From Methylobacterium marchantiae (GTDB lineage Bacteria > Pseudomonadota > Alphaproteobacteria > Rhizobiales > Beijerinckiaceae), in contig NZ_BPQT01000029.1 of NCBI RefSeq assembly GCF_022179405.1, positions 1 through 64,000 on the forward strand: a stretch of 64,000 nucleotides of DNA, in the 5' to 3' direction. A program made the position numbers and the translations under genes. Positions within the stretch are counted from its first letter, which is position 1; the number at the start of each line of letters is the position of its first letter. The notes below the pieces were generated by a model. It did not search any database. It was not told the origin of the DNA and saw only the letters and a program-made list of their open reading frames with translations. This document shows, piece by piece, positions 16,790 through 27,826 of the stretch.

Positions 16790-17046
16790 GGTCCATGGCC
16801 GGACTTTCCGCGCGGCGTTGCTTTCGGAGCCTGTCCATCTCCTGGCACTCGTCGTTCGCCGTCCGGAATTCTCATGGTGACGATGCGGGGGGATCGCACG
16901 GGAGTCCGGCGATTCTCGCATTGACCCCGGGGCGTTCTTGCGGACACTCCCCTCTCCCGCGCATAACTCACTGTGAGCATGGCGGCCGGGCCGCTCGGGG
17001 CATTTTCCGAGCGGCCCTCTGGCACGCCATTCGCGAAAGCCCATCA

Positions 17047-17964
<918 letters not shown>

Positions 17965-17965
17965 C

Positions 17966-19318
17966 GTGGCATCCGGTTCGACCACCCCCATCGCCGTGAC
18001 CGCCCGCGCCGACGCCTCCGCCCTGCCCGGCCTGATCAAGGATGCGGGCCTGTTCGCCCTGGTGACGCTGGGCCTCTGCGTCCCCATCGTCAGCTACCGC
18101 ACCGATCTCGGCCAGGGCATCGGCCTCGTCATCACCAGCCGCTGGGGCACCGTCTTCGCCCTCTGCGCCGCCATCTTCGTCCTGCGGTTCCTGCAGCAGC
18201 TCTACCTCACCGGCCGGACACGGCGGCGTGCCGCCCATGCGCCCGTCGCGGAAGGGGCGAGCCGCCTCGCCGCGATCCTCTCGCCCATCACCCTCGGAAT
18301 CGCCCTCACCCTGCCCCTCCTCGCCGCCCTCGGCGCCGGGTCTCTGGGCGAAGGCCGCTACTGGATCGATCTCGGCATCCTGATCCTGACCTACGTCATG
18401 CTCGGATGGGGCCTGAACATCGTCGTCGGCCTCGCAGGCCTGCTCGATCTCGGCTACGTCGCGTTCTACGCGGTGGGGGCCTATTCCTACGCCCTGCTCT
18501 CCACCGTGTTCGGCCTGTCGTTCTGGGTCTGTCTGCCGCTCGCCGGCCTGTTCGCCGCGGCCTTCGGGGTGCTGCTGGGCTTTCCCGTACTGCGCCTGCG
18601 AGGCGACTACCTCGCCATCGTGACACTGGCCTTCGGCGAGATCATCCGCCTCGTCCTCATCAACTGGACCGATTTCTCGGGCGGCTCGGCGGGCATCTCC
18701 TCGATCCCGCGCGTCAGCTTCTTCGGCCTGCCCTTCACGGCCGGCGAGAACGGCTTTGCCGCCACGTTCGGGCTCGCCTTCAACCCGATGCACCGGCTGG
18801 TCTTCCTCTATTACCTGATCCTGGTCCTGGCCCTGGTCACCAACCTCGTGACCCTGCGCATGCGCCGCCTGCCGCTCGGCCGCGCCTGGGAGGCCCTGCG
18901 CGAGGACGAGATCGCCTGCCGGTCGCTGGGGATCGACACCACCATCACCAAGCTCACCGCCTTCGCGCTGGGGGCGATGTTCGCGGGCTTCGCCGGCTCG
19001 TTCTTCGCCGTGCGTCAGGCCTTCGTCAGCCCCGAGAGCTTCAACTTCCTGGAGAGCGCCATCATCCTCGCCATCGTCGTGCTCGGCGGCATGGGCAGCC
19101 AGATCGGCGTGGCCATCGCCGCCATCGTCATGGTCGGCGGGCCCGAACTCCTGCGCAATCTCGGCTTCCTGAAGGCCGTGTTCGGTGAGGGTTTCGATCC
19201 GAGCGAGTACCGCCTGCTGCTGTTCGGCCTCGCCATGGTGGCGATGATGGTGTTCCGCCCGCGCGGCCTCATCTCCGAACGAACGCCCTCGGTCACCATC
19301 GCGGAGCGCGCACGATGA
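17966..19318 (+). CDS. livM: Branched-chain amino-acid ABC transporter permease
   Basis: A 450-residue LivM-type permease starting at GTG 17966, one base after the livH stop. It has an N-terminal extension with two membrane segments (about 25-75) before the LivM core ([43 protein letters not shown]). The coupling region is [44 protein letters not shown], and the C-terminal [20 protein letters not shown] is present. It overlaps livG by four bases (ATGA), so the genes are translationally coupled. Confidence 0.95.
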   Translation: MASGSTTPIAVTARADASALPGLIKDAGLFALVTLGLCVPIVSYRTDLGQGIGLVITSRWGTVFALCAAIFVLRFLQQLYLTGRTRRRAAHAPVAEGASRLAAILSPITLGIALTLPLLAALGAGSLGEGRYWIDLGILILTYVMLGWGLNIVVGLAGLLDLGYVAFYAVGAYSYALLSTVFGLSFWVCLPLAGLFAAAFGVLLGFPVLRLRGDYLAIVTLAFGEIIRLVLINWTDFSGGSAGISSIPRVSFFGLPFTAGENGFAATFGLAFNPMHRLVFLYYLILVLALVTNLVTLRMRRLPLGRAWEALREDEIACRSLGIDTTITKLTAFALGAMFAGFAGSFFAVRQAFVSPESFNFLESAIILAIVVLGGMGSQIGVAIAAIVMVGGPELLRNLGFLKAVFGEGFDPSEYRLLLFGLAMVAMMVFRPRGLISERTPSVTIAERAR

Positions 19319-20241
19319 CGCTCGCCGGAGGCCTCACCCGGCTCGCCACCGTGCAGGACGAGCCCCCCGCCGCGATGCCCGGCGGCCCGGCGGACCCGGT
19401 CCTGATCGTCGATCACCTGACCATGCGGTTCGGCGGGCTGACCGCCGTCAACGACCTCTCCTTCAAGGTCGGGCGCGGCGACATCACCGCGCTGATCGGC
19501 CCCAACGGCGCCGGCAAGACCACGGTCTTCAACTGCATCACCGGCTTCTACAAGCCGACGGAGGGCATGATCCGCCTGGTGCAGGAGGGCGGCGAGACCT
19601 ACCTGCTCGAGCGTCTGCCCGGCCACGACGTCAACCGCCTCGCCCGCGTCGCCCGCACCTTCCAGAACATCCGCCTGTTCCCGCGCATGACCGTGCTGGA
19701 GAACCTGCTGGTGGCCATGCACAAGCCGCTGATGAAGGCCTCCGGCTTCTCGATCTTCGGGATCCTCGGGCTGCCGGCCTATCGCAGCGCCGAGAAGGCG
19801 GGGATCGAGAAGGCCGCCGCTTGGCTCGACCGGATCGGCCTCACCGCGCGCGCCGACGATGCGGCCGGCGACCTCCCCTACGGCGACCAGCGCCGCCTCG
19901 AGATCGCGCGGGCCATGTGCACCGATCCGGTGCTGCTCTGCCTCGACGAGCCGGCCGCCGGCCTCAACCCGAGGGAATCGGCCGAGCTCAACACCCTGCT
20001 GCGGCTGATCCGCGACGAGTACGACACCTCGGTCCTCCTCATCGAGCACGACATGTCCGTGGTGATGCAGATCTCCGACCGGATCGTGGTGCTCGATTAC
20101 GGCACCAAGATCGCCGACGGCACGCCCGACGACATCCGCACCGACACTCGTGTGATCGCGGCCTATCTCGGCGTCGACGACGAGGAGGTGGCGGCGGTGG
20201 AGGCCGAGGTCGGCCTGACCCATGCGGAGGCCCAGCCATGA
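19315..20241 (+). CDS. livG: Branched-chain amino-acid ABC transporter ATP-binding protein
   Basis: A 308-residue ATPase. Residues 1-30 form a short extension, and the ABC domain starts at [21 protein letters not shown]. Walker A is GPNGAGKTT (about 62-70), the Q-loop lies in [10 protein letters not shown], the LivG-type signature is [15 protein letters not shown], Walker B is [15 protein letters not shown], and the H-loop is [11 protein letters not shown]. The C-terminal LivG tail ([25 protein letters not shown]) is present. It works with LivF as the heterodimeric motor of the uptake system. ATG overlaps the livM stop. Confidence 0.96.
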   Translation: MTLAGGLTRLATVQDEPPAAMPGGPADPVLIVDHLTMRFGGLTAVNDLSFKVGRGDITALIGPNGAGKTTVFNCITGFYKPTEGMIRLVQEGGETYLLERLPGHDVNRLARVARTFQNIRLFPRMTVLENLLVAMHKPLMKASGFSIFGILGLPAYRSAEKAGIEKAAAWLDRIGLTARADDAAGDLPYGDQRRLEIARAMCTDPVLLCLDEPAAGLNPRESAELNTLLRLIRDEYDTSVLLIEHDMSVVMQISDRIVVLDYGTKIADGTPDDIRTDTRVIAAYLGVDDEEVAAVEAEVGLTHAEAQP

Positions 20242-21023
20242 GCGTCGCCGGCATCAACGTCCTCGTGGAGGAGACGCGCGCCCTGCAGGCCGCGCAGACC
20301 AAGGCGCCGCTTCTCGATGTGCGCGGCGTCTCCGCCTATTACGGCAGCATCCAGGCTCTGAAGGGTGTCGACCTCCACGTGAAGGAGGGCGAGATCGTCG
20401 CCCTGATCGGCGCCAACGGGGCCGGCAAGTCCACCCTGATGATGACGATCTTCGGCCAGCCGCAGGCGCGCACCGGCAGCATCACCTATGCGGGCCGCGA
20501 CATCACCCGGATGGCCACCCACGAGATCGCGCGGCTCAACATCGCCCAATCGCCGGAGGGACGGCGCATCTTCTCCCGCATGAGCGTGCGCGAGAACCTG
20601 CAGATGGGCGCGGCCGTGCATGGCGGGCGGCACTTCGCGGAAGACCTGGAGCGCATGTGCGTCCTGTTCCCGCGCCTGAAGGAGCGGCTCGACCAGCGCG
20701 GCGGCACCATGTCCGGCGGCGAACAGCAGATGCTGGCCATCGCCCGCGCCCTGATGAGCCGTCCGAAGCTCCTGATGCTCGACGAGCCGTCGCTCGGCCT
20801 CGCCCCGCTCATCGTCAAGCAGATCTTCTCGGCCGTGCGCGAGCTCAACGAGCGCGAGGGGCTCACCGTCTTCATCGTCGAGCAGAACGCCTATCACGCC
20901 CTCAAGCTGGCCCATCGCGGCTACGTCATGGTGACGGGCGCGGTGACGATGAGCGGCACGGGCCGCGAGCTCCTCGACGATCCGCAGGTGAAGGCGGCCT
21001 ATCTCGAAGGGGGCCAGCATTGA
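20238..21023 (+). CDS. livF: Branched-chain amino-acid ABC transporter ATP-binding protein
   Basis: A 261-residue ATPase. After an approximately 20-residue leader the ABC domain begins LLDVRGVSAYYGSIQALKGVDLHV. Walker A is GANGAGKST, the signature is MSGGEQQMLAIARAL, Walker B is PKLLMLDEPSLGLAP, and the H-loop region reads VFIVEQNAYHAL, with the Q typical of LivF. ATG 20238 overlaps the livG stop. Partner of LivG. The next gene starts at a TTG overlapping the livF stop. Confidence 0.96.
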   Translation: MSVAGINVLVEETRALQAAQTKAPLLDVRGVSAYYGSIQALKGVDLHVKEGEIVALIGANGAGKSTLMMTIFGQPQARTGSITYAGRDITRMATHEIARLNIAQSPEGRRIFSRMSVRENLQMGAAVHGGRHFAEDLERMCVLFPRLKERLDQRGGTMSGGEQQMLAIARALMSRPKLLMLDEPSLGLAPLIVKQIFSAVRELNEREGLTVFIVEQNAYHALKLAHRGYVMVTGAVTMSGTGRELLDDPQVKAAYLEGGQH

Positions 21024-21394
21024 CCGAGACCCTGTCCCTCGACACGCCCAATCTCGGCATCTTCCTGCTCGTCACCCTGGCGATGGGCGGGGGCGCCGCC
21101 TGGATGGCCGGCAGCGGCTTCGCCCGCGGCTGGCGCCCGTTCTGGCATTGCGTGCTGGCGAGCCTCGCTATCGCGGCGGTCTCGCGCTTCCTCCACTACG
21201 CCCTGTTCTCGGGCACGCTGCTCTCGCCGGCCGGCTACGCCCTCGACGCGGTGGTGATCCTCGCCATCGGCGCGCTGGGCTACCGCGTCACCCGCACGGG
21301 CCAGATGACCACGCAGTACCGTTGGCTCTACGAGCGCACCGGCCCCCTCACCTGGCGCGAGCGCGGGAGCCAGGGCCAGAACCAGGGGACGTGA
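21020..21394 (+). CDS. Small membrane protein of the liv operon (DUF6867-type)
   Basis: A 124-residue membrane protein whose TTG start (21020-21022) overlaps the livF TGA. It has three hydrophobic segments (about 11-30, 40-57, 68-86) and a cytoplasmic polar tail ending in WRERGSQGQNQGT. Proteins of this size sit between livF and the binding-protein gene in many alphaproteobacteria and are labelled DUF6867. The function is unknown. Position in a tightly packed operon suggests an accessory role in amino-acid uptake. Confidence 0.78.
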   Translation: MTETLSLDTPNLGIFLLVTLAMGGGAAWMAGSGFARGWRPFWHCVLASLAIAAVSRFLHYALFSGTLLSPAGYALDAVVILAIGALGYRVTRTGQMTTQYRWLYERTGPLTWRERGSQGQNQGT

Positions 21395-21471
21395 GCCCGA
21401 CACATCTTCGTGCAATCCTGCGCATGCGGTCAGGGCGTCGAGCCGCAGCGCCGATCCAAGGGGAAATGACC

Positions 21472-22593
21472 ATGAAAACACTGATGGCGATGAGCGTGGC
21501 ACTGGGCGCGCTGATGCTGGCGGGCGCCGCGCAGGCCGAGATCAAGATCGGCGTGGTGGTCCCCGTCACCGGCCCCAACGCGGCCTTCGGCGCCCAGATC
21601 AAGACCGGGGCGACCCAGGCGATCGCCGACATCAACAAGGCCGGCGGCGTCAACGGCGAGAAGCTCGTCATGACCGTGGGCGACGACGCCTCCGATCCCA
21701 AGCAGGGCGTGTCGGTGGCCAACAAGTTCGCTTCCGAGGGCGTGAAGGCCGTAGTCGGCGCGTTCAATTCCGGCGTCTCGATCCCGGTTTCCGACGTGCT
21801 GCAGGAAGCCGGCATCATCGAGATCAGCCCGGCCTCGACGGCGATCAAGTATACCGAGCGCGGCAACTGGAACACCTTCCGCACCTGCGGCCGCGACGAC
21901 CAGCAGGGCGCGGTGGCGGGCACCTACCTCGCCGAGAAGTTCAAGGGCAAGAAGATCGCCTTCGTCCACGACAAGACGCCCTACGGCCGCGGTCTCGCCG
22001 ACGAGACCCTGAAGGCGCTGAAGTCCAAGGGCGGCACCAACGTCGTCTTCGAGGGCATCAACCCCGGCGAGAAGGATTTCTCCTCCCTGGTCTCGAAGCT
22101 GAAGCAGGCCGGCGTCGACGTGGTCTATTTCGGCGGCCTCTACACCGAGGCCGGCCTGCTGATCCGCCAGATGCGCGACCAGGGCCTCGCCGCCCCGCTC
22201 ATGGGCGGCGACGGTATCGCCGATCGTGAATTCTCGCAGGTGGGCGGCCCCGGCTCCGACGGCACGCTGATGACCTTCTCGCCCGACGCCCGCAAGAACC
22301 CGAAGGCGAAGGCCACCATCGACGCCTTCAAGGCGATCAACTTCGACCCCGAGGGCTACACCCTCTATTCCTACGCCGCCGTGCAGATCCTGAAGCAGGC
22401 GATGGAGGCGACGAAGTCCAGCGACGGGCAGAAGCTCGCCACCTACATGCAGCAGGGCAAGCCGTTCGACACGGTGATCGGCGACATCTCCTACGACAAG
22501 AAGGGCGACATCACCCGGCCCGACTACGTCATGTACATGTGGAAGAAGGGCGCTGACGGCTCCATCAACTACGCCGGCAACGAAGTTCCGTAA
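21472..22593 (+). CDS. livK: Branched-chain amino-acid ABC transporter substrate-binding protein
   Basis: A 373-residue periplasmic binding protein (Leu/Ile/Val type) with a Sec signal peptide (MKTLMAMSVALGALMLAGAAQA, cleaved before EIKIGV). Family features are VVVPVTGPNAAFGAQIKTGATQAIADIN, VVGAFNSGVSIPVSDVLQEAGII, the conserved RTCGRDDQQG and VVYFGGLYTEAGLLIRQMRDQGL. Two in-frame ATGs exist (21466 and 21472). The AAGGGGA ribosome site is correctly spaced for 21472. Last gene of the liv operon, followed by a perfect hairpin. Confidence 0.94.
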   Translation: MKTLMAMSVALGALMLAGAAQAEIKIGVVVPVTGPNAAFGAQIKTGATQAIADINKAGGVNGEKLVMTVGDDASDPKQGVSVANKFASEGVKAVVGAFNSGVSIPVSDVLQEAGIIEISPASTAIKYTERGNWNTFRTCGRDDQQGAVAGTYLAEKFKGKKIAFVHDKTPYGRGLADETLKALKSKGGTNVVFEGINPGEKDFSSLVSKLKQAGVDVVYFGGLYTEAGLLIRQMRDQGLAAPLMGGDGIADREFSQVGGPGSDGTLMTFSPDARKNPKAKATIDAFKAINFDPEGYTLYSYAAVQILKQAMEATKSSDGQKLATYMQQGKPFDTVIGDISYDKKGDITRPDYVMYMWKKGADGSINYAGNEVP

Positions 22594-22602
22594 TTGGATC
22601 AC

Positions 22603-22630
22603 GGAGCGGTGCCCGATCGGGCACCGCTCC
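22603..22630 (+). terminator. Perfect hairpin terminator after the liv operon
   Basis: A 28-base perfect palindrome (14 bases per arm: GGAGCGGTGCCCGA with its reverse complement) begins 10 bases after the livK stop. A T-run is absent, as is common in GC-rich genomes, but stem strength and position support termination or 3'-end protection of the liv mRNA. Confidence 0.75.
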
Positions 22631-22653
22631 GGCAGATATGTCCAAACAGACCA

Positions 22654-22767
22654 CCTCATCCTGAGGCGCCGCAGCGTAGCGGAGGCCTCGAAGGAGGGGT
22701 CCAGCAGGCACCACGATCCCTGAAGCCCTCCTTCGAGGCCCGCTTACGCAGGCACCTCAGGATGAGG
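22654..22767. repeat. Long nested palindromic intergenic repeat
   Basis: Outer arms CCTCATCCTGAGG (22654-22666) and CCTCAGGATGAGG (22755-22767) are exact reverse complements. Inner arms GGCCTCGAAGGAGGG (22684-22698) and CCCTCCTTCGAGGCC (22726-22740) are too. The whole can fold into one long stem with side bulges. Sequences of this form recur between genes in many Hyphomicrobiales. Only one copy occurs in this window. It lies between the convergent liv operon and thrS. Confidence 0.8.
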
Positions 22768-22796
22768 TCGATGGTGTTGGATGAGCCGATGCCCGC

Positions 22797-24824
22797 TCAC
22801 GGCGTCGGGCTTTCCCCGTGCTGCCCGTCCAGCGCCACGTCCTCACTCGGCACGCTTTCCTGCACCGCCTGTTTGCGGCGCAGATCCGGTGAGGTCGCCT
22901 CCGCGAGCAGCTCCGACAGGGCGGTGTCGAGGGGGGCGGTGCGGGTCTGCTGGCTGCCCAGCCGGCGGATCGAGACGGTACGCTCCTCGCCCTCCTTGCG
23001 CCCGACGACGAGCATGACCGGCACCTTGGCCAGCGAATGCTCGCGGACCTTGTAGTTGATCTTCTCGTTGCGCAGGTCCGACTCGACCCTCAGCCCCGCG
23101 CGGTCGAGAGCCGACACCACTTCGCGGGCGTAGGGATCGGCATCCTGCGTGATCGTCGCCACCACCACCTGCACCGGCGCCAGCCAGAGCGGGAAATGGC
23201 CGGCGAAATGCTCGATCAGGATGCCGGTGAACCGCTCCAGCGAGCCGCAGATCGCCCGGTGCACCATGACCGGCGCCTTCTTTTGGCTGTCGGCATCGAC
23301 GTAGAACGCCCCGAAGCGCTCCGGCAGGTTGAAATCGACCTGGGTGGTGCCGCATTGCCAGTCGCGGCCGATGGCGTCGCGCAGGACGTATTCGAATTTC
23401 GGCCCGTAGAAGGCGCCCTCGCCGGGATTGATCTCGGTCTTGATGCGGCCGCCAGACTGCTCCTCGATCTGCGCCAGCACGCGGGTCATCACCTCCTCGG
23501 CATGGTCCCACAGGGCATCCGAACCGACGCGCTTCTCGGGGCGGGTCGAGAGCTTCACCACGATGTCGCCGAAGCCGAAATCGTCGTAGGTCGAGAGGAT
23601 CAGGTCGTTGATCTTCAGGCACTCGGCGGCGAGCTGGTCCTCGGTACAGAAGACGTGGGCGTCGTCCTGGGTGAAGCCGCGCACGCGCATCAGCCCGTGC
23701 ATGGCGCCCGACGCCTCGTAGCGATGGACGATGCCGAATTCGGCCATGCGCAGAGGTAGATCGCGGTAAGACTTCAGGCCGTGCTTGAAGATCATCACGT
23801 GGCCGGGGCAGTTCATCGGTTTGAGCGCGAACCAGCGCTTGTCCTCGGCCTCGTCGCCGGCGGATTGGGCGGCGAACATGTTCTCCCGATACCAGTCCCA
23901 GTGGCCGGAGGTCTCCCACAGGGACTTGTCGAGGATCTGCGGCGCGTTCACCTCGGCGTAGTCGCCCTTCAGGCGCCGGCGCATGTAGGCGATGAGCTCC
24001 TGGAAGATGGTCCAGCCCTTGGCGTGCCAGAACACGACGCCGGGCCCCTCCTCCTGGAAGTGGAACAGGTCCATCTCGCGCCCCAGGCGCCGGTGGTCGC
24101 GGCGCTCGGCCTCCTCCAGGCGGTGGAGATAGGCGTCGAGGTCTTCCTTCGTCGCCCAGGCGGTGCCGTAGATGCGGGTCAGCATCGGGTTGTTGGAATC
24201 GCCCCGCCAATAGGCGCCGGCCACCTTCATCAGCTTGAACGCGGTGCCGACCTTGCCCGTGGAGGTCATGTGCGGGCCGCGGCACAGGTCGAACCACTCG
24301 CCCTGGCGGTAGATGTTCAGATCCTCGCCCGGCGGGATCGCGTCCACGAGCTCGACCTTGTATTGTTCGCCCTTGCCCTCGAAGAGCGACCGCACGTCGT
24401 CGCGCTTCCACACCTCCTTGGTGAAGGGAGCGTCCCGCGCGATGAGCTCGCGCATCTTCGCCTCGATCTTGGGGAAGTCCTCGGGCGTGAACGGCTGCTC
24501 GCGGGCGAAGTCGTAGTAGAATCCGTTCTCGATCACCGGGCCGATGGTGACCTGCGTCTCCGGCCACAGGGATTGCACGGCCTCCGCCAGGACGTGGGCG
24601 CAATCGTGCCGGATCAGTTCGAGGCTGCGCGGGTCGGCGCGGTCGAGGAATTCGATTCGGACATCCGCCTCGATCAGATCGTCGAGGTCGCGGACGCGCC
24701 CGTCGAGGGCCATGGCGACCGTCCGCTTGGCCAGGCTCTTGGCGATGCCCTCGACGACGGTACGGCCGGTCACCGCGGCGTCGTAGCTGCGGGTGTTGCC
24801 GTCGGGGAATGTCAGGATGGGCAT
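22797..24824 (-). CDS. thrS: Threonyl-tRNA synthetase
   Basis: A 675-residue class II synthetase charging tRNA-Thr. Domain order: TGS (1-62, [19 protein letters not shown]), editing SAD domain ([39 protein letters not shown]), catalytic core with motif 1, motif 2 ([35 protein letters not shown]) and motif 3, zinc ligands in [13 protein letters not shown], and the anticodon-binding domain ([20 protein letters not shown]). The C-terminus has a roughly 25-residue acidic tail ([16 protein letters not shown]). Start ATG 24824, where the TGS domain begins. Monocistronic. Confidence 0.97.
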   Translation of the reverse strand: MPILTFPDGNTRSYDAAVTGRTVVEGIAKSLAKRTVAMALDGRVRDLDDLIEADVRIEFLDRADPRSLELIRHDCAHVLAEAVQSLWPETQVTIGPVIENGFYYDFAREQPFTPEDFPKIEAKMRELIARDAPFTKEVWKRDDVRSLFEGKGEQYKVELVDAIPPGEDLNIYRQGEWFDLCRGPHMTSTGKVGTAFKLMKVAGAYWRGDSNNPMLTRIYGTAWATKEDLDAYLHRLEEAERRDHRRLGREMDLFHFQEEGPGVVFWHAKGWTIFQELIAYMRRRLKGDYAEVNAPQILDKSLWETSGHWDWYRENMFAAQSAGDEAEDKRWFALKPMNCPGHVMIFKHGLKSYRDLPLRMAEFGIVHRYEASGAMHGLMRVRGFTQDDAHVFCTEDQLAAECLKINDLILSTYDDFGFGDIVVKLSTRPEKRVGSDALWDHAEEVMTRVLAQIEEQSGGRIKTEINPGEGAFYGPKFEYVLRDAIGRDWQCGTTQVDFNLPERFGAFYVDADSQKKAPVMVHRAICGSLERFTGILIEHFAGHFPLWLAPVQVVVATITQDADPYAREVVSALDRAGLRVESDLRNEKINYKVREHSLAKVPVMLVVGRKEGEERTVSIRRLGSQQTRTAPLDTALSELLAEATSPDLRRKQAVQESVPSEDVALDGQHGESPTP

Positions 24825-25185
24825 CGGATAGGGTCTCCTGTCGCTCACTCCTGCGAACGAGGCAGGTAAGCGGGGTGGTGTTCGAGCGGCGCGCACTCGG
24901 CGCGAGGGGCGCGGTTTAGACCGTTTCGCAGGAGGAAGAAATCCGTTCGCTGCACGAGGCGCCGCCGCGTGTGGTTGTATCCTCTCGCGGACGTGAACGA
25001 GGGCGCGAGACGATCCGGCCGGGTTGATACCTCCCGAGATTGACAATCCACCGGCCCGGTCAGCCCATGAATCCAGCACGGACCCGGGAGGGACCGGTGA
25101 CGGGCGAAAGGTCCTGCGCCGCTCTCCACGAAGGTCCGATCGAACGTGCCGACCCGCGAAGAGATCGGCCGACGGGAGAGTATCG
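24825..25185. other. Divergent intergenic region, thrS / 2-hydroxycarboxylate transporter
   Basis: This 361-base gap carries the promoters of two divergent genes. I found no supported gene, tRNA or obvious riboswitch, and no T-box (not expected outside Gram-positives). An AGGAGGAAG at about 24931-24939 is not followed by a usable start codon. Confidence 0.5.
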
Positions 25186-26547
25186 ATGGCGAGCCCAGCT
25201 TCCGCCTCCGCCACCGAATCCGGTCCGGCGGCCCAGGCGCCCACGCGCCGCTTCCGGCCGGAGGGATGGTGGCGTCTCGTGGATTTCAAGATCGGCATCA
25301 TCCCGGCGCCGGTCTACGTCATCCTCGTGGCCCTCCTCGCCGTCCTCACCTCCGAGGGCGAGATCAAGTCCGATGCGCCGACGATGATCGCCGTGCTGGC
25401 GCTCGGCGGCTTCACCTGCGCCGAGATCGGCAAGCGCCTGCCGATCCTGAAGAATATCGGGGCGGGCGCGATCTTCGCGACCTTCATCCCCTCGGCGCTG
25501 GTCTATTACATGCTGATCCCGACGCCGATCGTGAAGGCGATCACGGATTTCACCAAGTTCACCAACTTCCTCTACCTCTACATCGCCACGATCATCGTCG
25601 GCAGCATCCTCGGCATGGACCGCGAGGTGCTGATCAAGGGCTTCCTCAAGATCTTCGTGCCCCTGGCGGCGGGCTCCGTGGCGGCGGCCTGCGTCGGCAC
25701 CCTGGTCGGCACCCTTCTGGGCCTGGGCGCCTATCACACCTTCTTCTTCCTCGTCGTGCCGATCATGGCCGGCGGCGTCGGCGAGGGCGCGATTCCGCTC
25801 TCCATCGGCTACGCGGCGATCCTCGGGCAGGGCCAGGGCGACGTTTTCGCGCAGGTGCTGCCGCCGGTGATGCTCGGCAGCCTGACGGCGATTATCCTCG
25901 CCGGCACCCTCAACGCGGTGGGCAAGCGCAAGCCCCACCTCACCGGCGAGGGCCGGCTCCAGCCGGACAAGGACAACGACGTCATCGCCTTGAAGGTCGA
26001 CGACATCCCCGTGGACGCCGCCACCGTGGGAGCGGCGGGTCTGACCGCGGTGACGCTCTATCTCCTCGGCGTGATGATGCACCATCTCACGGGGCTTCCC
26101 GCCCCCGTGGCGATGCTGTTCCTGGCGGTGCTCGCCAAGCTCGCCAGCGCGGTCTCCCCGCGCCTCCAGGCCGGCGGCTTCGTCGCCTACAAGTTCGTCC
26201 AGATCAGCATGACCTACCCGCTGCTCTTCGCCATCGGCGTGTCGATGACGCCCTGGGACAAGCTGGTGGCGGCGTTCACGCTGGTGAATCTCATCACCAT
26301 CGTCTCGACGGTGGTGACCCTCATGGCGGCGGGCTTCTTCGTCGGCCGCCGCCTCGGCATGTACCCGATCGAGACCGCCATCGTGAATGCCTGCCATAGC
26401 GGCCAGGGCGGCACCGGCGACGTCGCCATCCTGACGGCGGCCAACCGCATGGCCCTGATGCCCTTCGCCCAGATCGCTACCCGGATCGGCGGCGCGCTCA
26501 CGGTGACGGGGACGCTAGTGGTGATGCGCTGGATCGGCGCGAGCTGA
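25186..26547 (+). CDS. 2-hydroxycarboxylate transporter family protein (citrate/malate type)
   Basis: A 453-residue inner-membrane secondary transporter of the 2HCT family (CitS, MaeN, CimH), with about 11-12 membrane segments. Both family re-entrant-loop signatures are visible: [20 protein letters not shown] in the first half and [22 protein letters not shown] near the end. It probably symports citrate, malate or a similar acid with sodium or protons. Start ATG 25186 has GGGAGAG six bases upstream. The last 50 bases overlap the 3' end of the convergent OsmC gene. Confidence 0.9.
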   Translation: MASPASASATESGPAAQAPTRRFRPEGWWRLVDFKIGIIPAPVYVILVALLAVLTSEGEIKSDAPTMIAVLALGGFTCAEIGKRLPILKNIGAGAIFATFIPSALVYYMLIPTPIVKAITDFTKFTNFLYLYIATIIVGSILGMDREVLIKGFLKIFVPLAAGSVAAACVGTLVGTLLGLGAYHTFFFLVVPIMAGGVGEGAIPLSIGYAAILGQGQGDVFAQVLPPVMLGSLTAIILAGTLNAVGKRKPHLTGEGRLQPDKDNDVIALKVDDIPVDAATVGAAGLTAVTLYLLGVMMHHLTGLPAPVAMLFLAVLAKLASAVSPRLQAGGFVAYKFVQISMTYPLLFAIGVSMTPWDKLVAAFTLVNLITIVSTVVTLMAAGFFVGRRLGMYPIETAIVNACHSGQGGTGDVAILTAANRMALMPFAQIATRIGGALTVTGTLVVMRWIGAS

Positions 26548-27004
26548 CCGGCTCGGCCACGACCACGTCGGTCTTCACCGAGTTCGCAATGAAGCAGCCC
26601 TCGTGCGCCGCTTCGTGAAGGCCGGCGAGGCGTTCCGCGTCGGGGGCGACGCCCGACCACTCGATCTCGGGCCGCAAGGTCACCCGCGCGAGGGCATGTC
26701 GACCGGGAGCCGTCTCCTCCAGCACGCCCTCGGCATGGTCCCGATAGGCCGCGACGGCAAAGCCGGCGAGCCGGGCCACGTGGAGGAAGGTCAGCATGTG
26801 GCAGCTCGAGAGCGCGGCGACCAGCATCTCCTCCGGGTCGACGGCCTCCGGCACGGCCCATTTGCCGACGACATGCTCCGAGGCCGTGCCGGCGAGCGTC
26901 ACGCCGCCATCGAAACTCACTGTGTGCCCCCGGCTGTAGCGCCCGGCGGCGAAGTCCTCTCCGGGCTTCAGGATCCAGGCAACGTCCGCGATGTGGGTCG
27001 ACAT
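26498..27004 (-). CDS. OsmC family peroxiredoxin-like protein
   Basis: A 168-residue soluble protein of the OsmC/Ohr superfamily, which detoxify organic peroxides with two cysteines. The family cysteines are in EEMLVAALSSCHMLTFLHVAR (about residue 79) and HEGCFIANSVKTDV (about 144). The N-terminus STHIADVAWILKPGEDF is typical of the YhfA/OsmC-like group. Start ATG 27004 rather than 27046, because the conserved start is MSTHIADV. The C-terminus extends 50 bases into the convergent transporter gene. Convergent overlap of this size is unusual in the window. Confidence 0.88.
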   Translation of the reverse strand: MSTHIADVAWILKPGEDFAAGRYSRGHTVSFDGGVTLAGTASEHVVGKWAVPEAVDPEEMLVAALSSCHMLTFLHVARLAGFAVAAYRDHAEGVLEETAPGRHALARVTLRPEIEWSGVAPDAERLAGLHEAAHEGCFIANSVKTDVVVAEPVSSRRSSASPLASPSP

Positions 27005-27045
27005 GGTCGGTCTCTCCCGGATGCGCGACCGGTGATCGGGCAACA

Positions 27046-27378
27046 CTACCCCCGGTCAGGATTGCTCTCCACCGCCTCGCAGGCGAACGGCGAGGGCGGC
27101 GCGTTCACCCCGCGCCAGCGGCCGTAGCGCCAGGGCGTGGCCCAGCCCGCGGCTTCGGGCAACGTCTCGGGCACGAGGTCGATGCCATGCGTGCCCATCG
27201 GGCCGCAGCGGCAGATCCGCGAAAGCCCGATCCAGCCGCCCGGCCAGAACCCGTGCCGGCGGATCGCCTCGTCGGTATAGTCCGAGCAGGACGGCCAGTG
27301 CCGGCATTGCCGGCCGATCAGGCTCGACAGGGTGAGCTGGTAGCCCCGGATCGCGAGATGCGCCGCGCGGCGGACCAT
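27046..27378 (-). CDS. yidD: Membrane protein insertion efficiency factor
   Basis: A 110-residue YidD-family protein thought to assist YidC-dependent membrane insertion. Conserved signature: AIRGYQLTLSSLIGRQCRHWPSCSDYTDEAIRRHGFWPGGWIGLSRICRCGP, with the usual cysteine pattern. The N-terminal amphipathic helix attaches to the membrane. The start at 27378 is four bases after the stop of the upstream IscU-like gene, so the two are co-transcribed. The 3' tail after GTHGIDLVPE is longer than the shortest homologues. Confidence 0.92.
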   Translation of the reverse strand: MVRRAAHLAIRGYQLTLSSLIGRQCRHWPSCSDYTDEAIRRHGFWPGGWIGLSRICRCGPMGTHGIDLVPETLPEAAGWATPWRYGRWRGVNAPPSPFACEAVESNPDRG

Positions 27379-27382
27379 GGCC

Positions 27383-27826
27383 CTATTCGGCCGCCTGGGC
27401 CTTCGCGGCGACCTGATCGAGGGCGTTGACCACGGCGTCGAAGGTGAGGAGCGTCGAGGCGTGGCGGGCCTTGAAGTCCCGCACCGGCTCCAGCACCGCG
27501 AGTTCCGCCCATGCGCCTTCCGGTGCCGGGCCATTCTCCTTGAGCATCCGTCGCATGGTCTCGCGCAGCGTCCGCAGGTCGTCCGTCGTCGCGCCGACCA
27601 CGTGGCGGGCCATGAGCGAGGAGGAGGCCTGGCCGAGGGCGCAGGCCTTCACCTCGTGGGCGAAATCCGTCACCGTGCCGTCGGCCACGGCGAGATCGAC
27701 GGTGACGGTGGAGCCGCACAGCTTCGAATGGGCGGTGGCACTGGCATCCGGCGCGCCCAGCCGGCCGAGGCGGGGGATGTCGGCCGCGAGTTCGAGGATG
27801 CGGCGGTTGTAGATGTCGTCGAGCAT
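27383..27826 (-). CDS. IscU/SufU-like iron-sulfur cluster assembly scaffold
   Basis: A 147-residue protein of the NifU-N/IscU family on which Fe-S clusters are built. Cysteine positions match: HSKLCGSTVTVDLAV (Cys37), EVKACALGQASSSLMA (Cys62), with the third metal position not clearly Cys in this group. N-terminus MLDDIYNRRILELAADIPRLG. Start ATG 27826 rather than the longer frame to 28057, because homology begins at MLDDIY. Stop is followed directly by yidD. Divergent from folE. Confidence 0.88.
   Translation of the reverse strand: MLDDIYNRRILELAADIPRLGRLGAPDASATAHSKLCGSTVTVDLAVADGTVTDFAHEVKACALGQASSSLMARHVVGATTDDLRTLRETMRRMLKENGPAPEGAWAELAVLEPVRDFKARHASTLLTFDAVVNALDQVAAKAQAAE

Noticed and set aside
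24931-24960. AGGAGGAAG as a ribosome site upstream of the 2HCT gene
   Set aside because: No start codon follows at a usable distance, and the transporter has its own GGGAGAG site.
25060-26397. Minus frame of 445 codons opposite the 2HCT transporter
   Set aside because: The sense strand has both 2HCT signature loops. The antisense product is His/Arg/Asp-rich shadow sequence.
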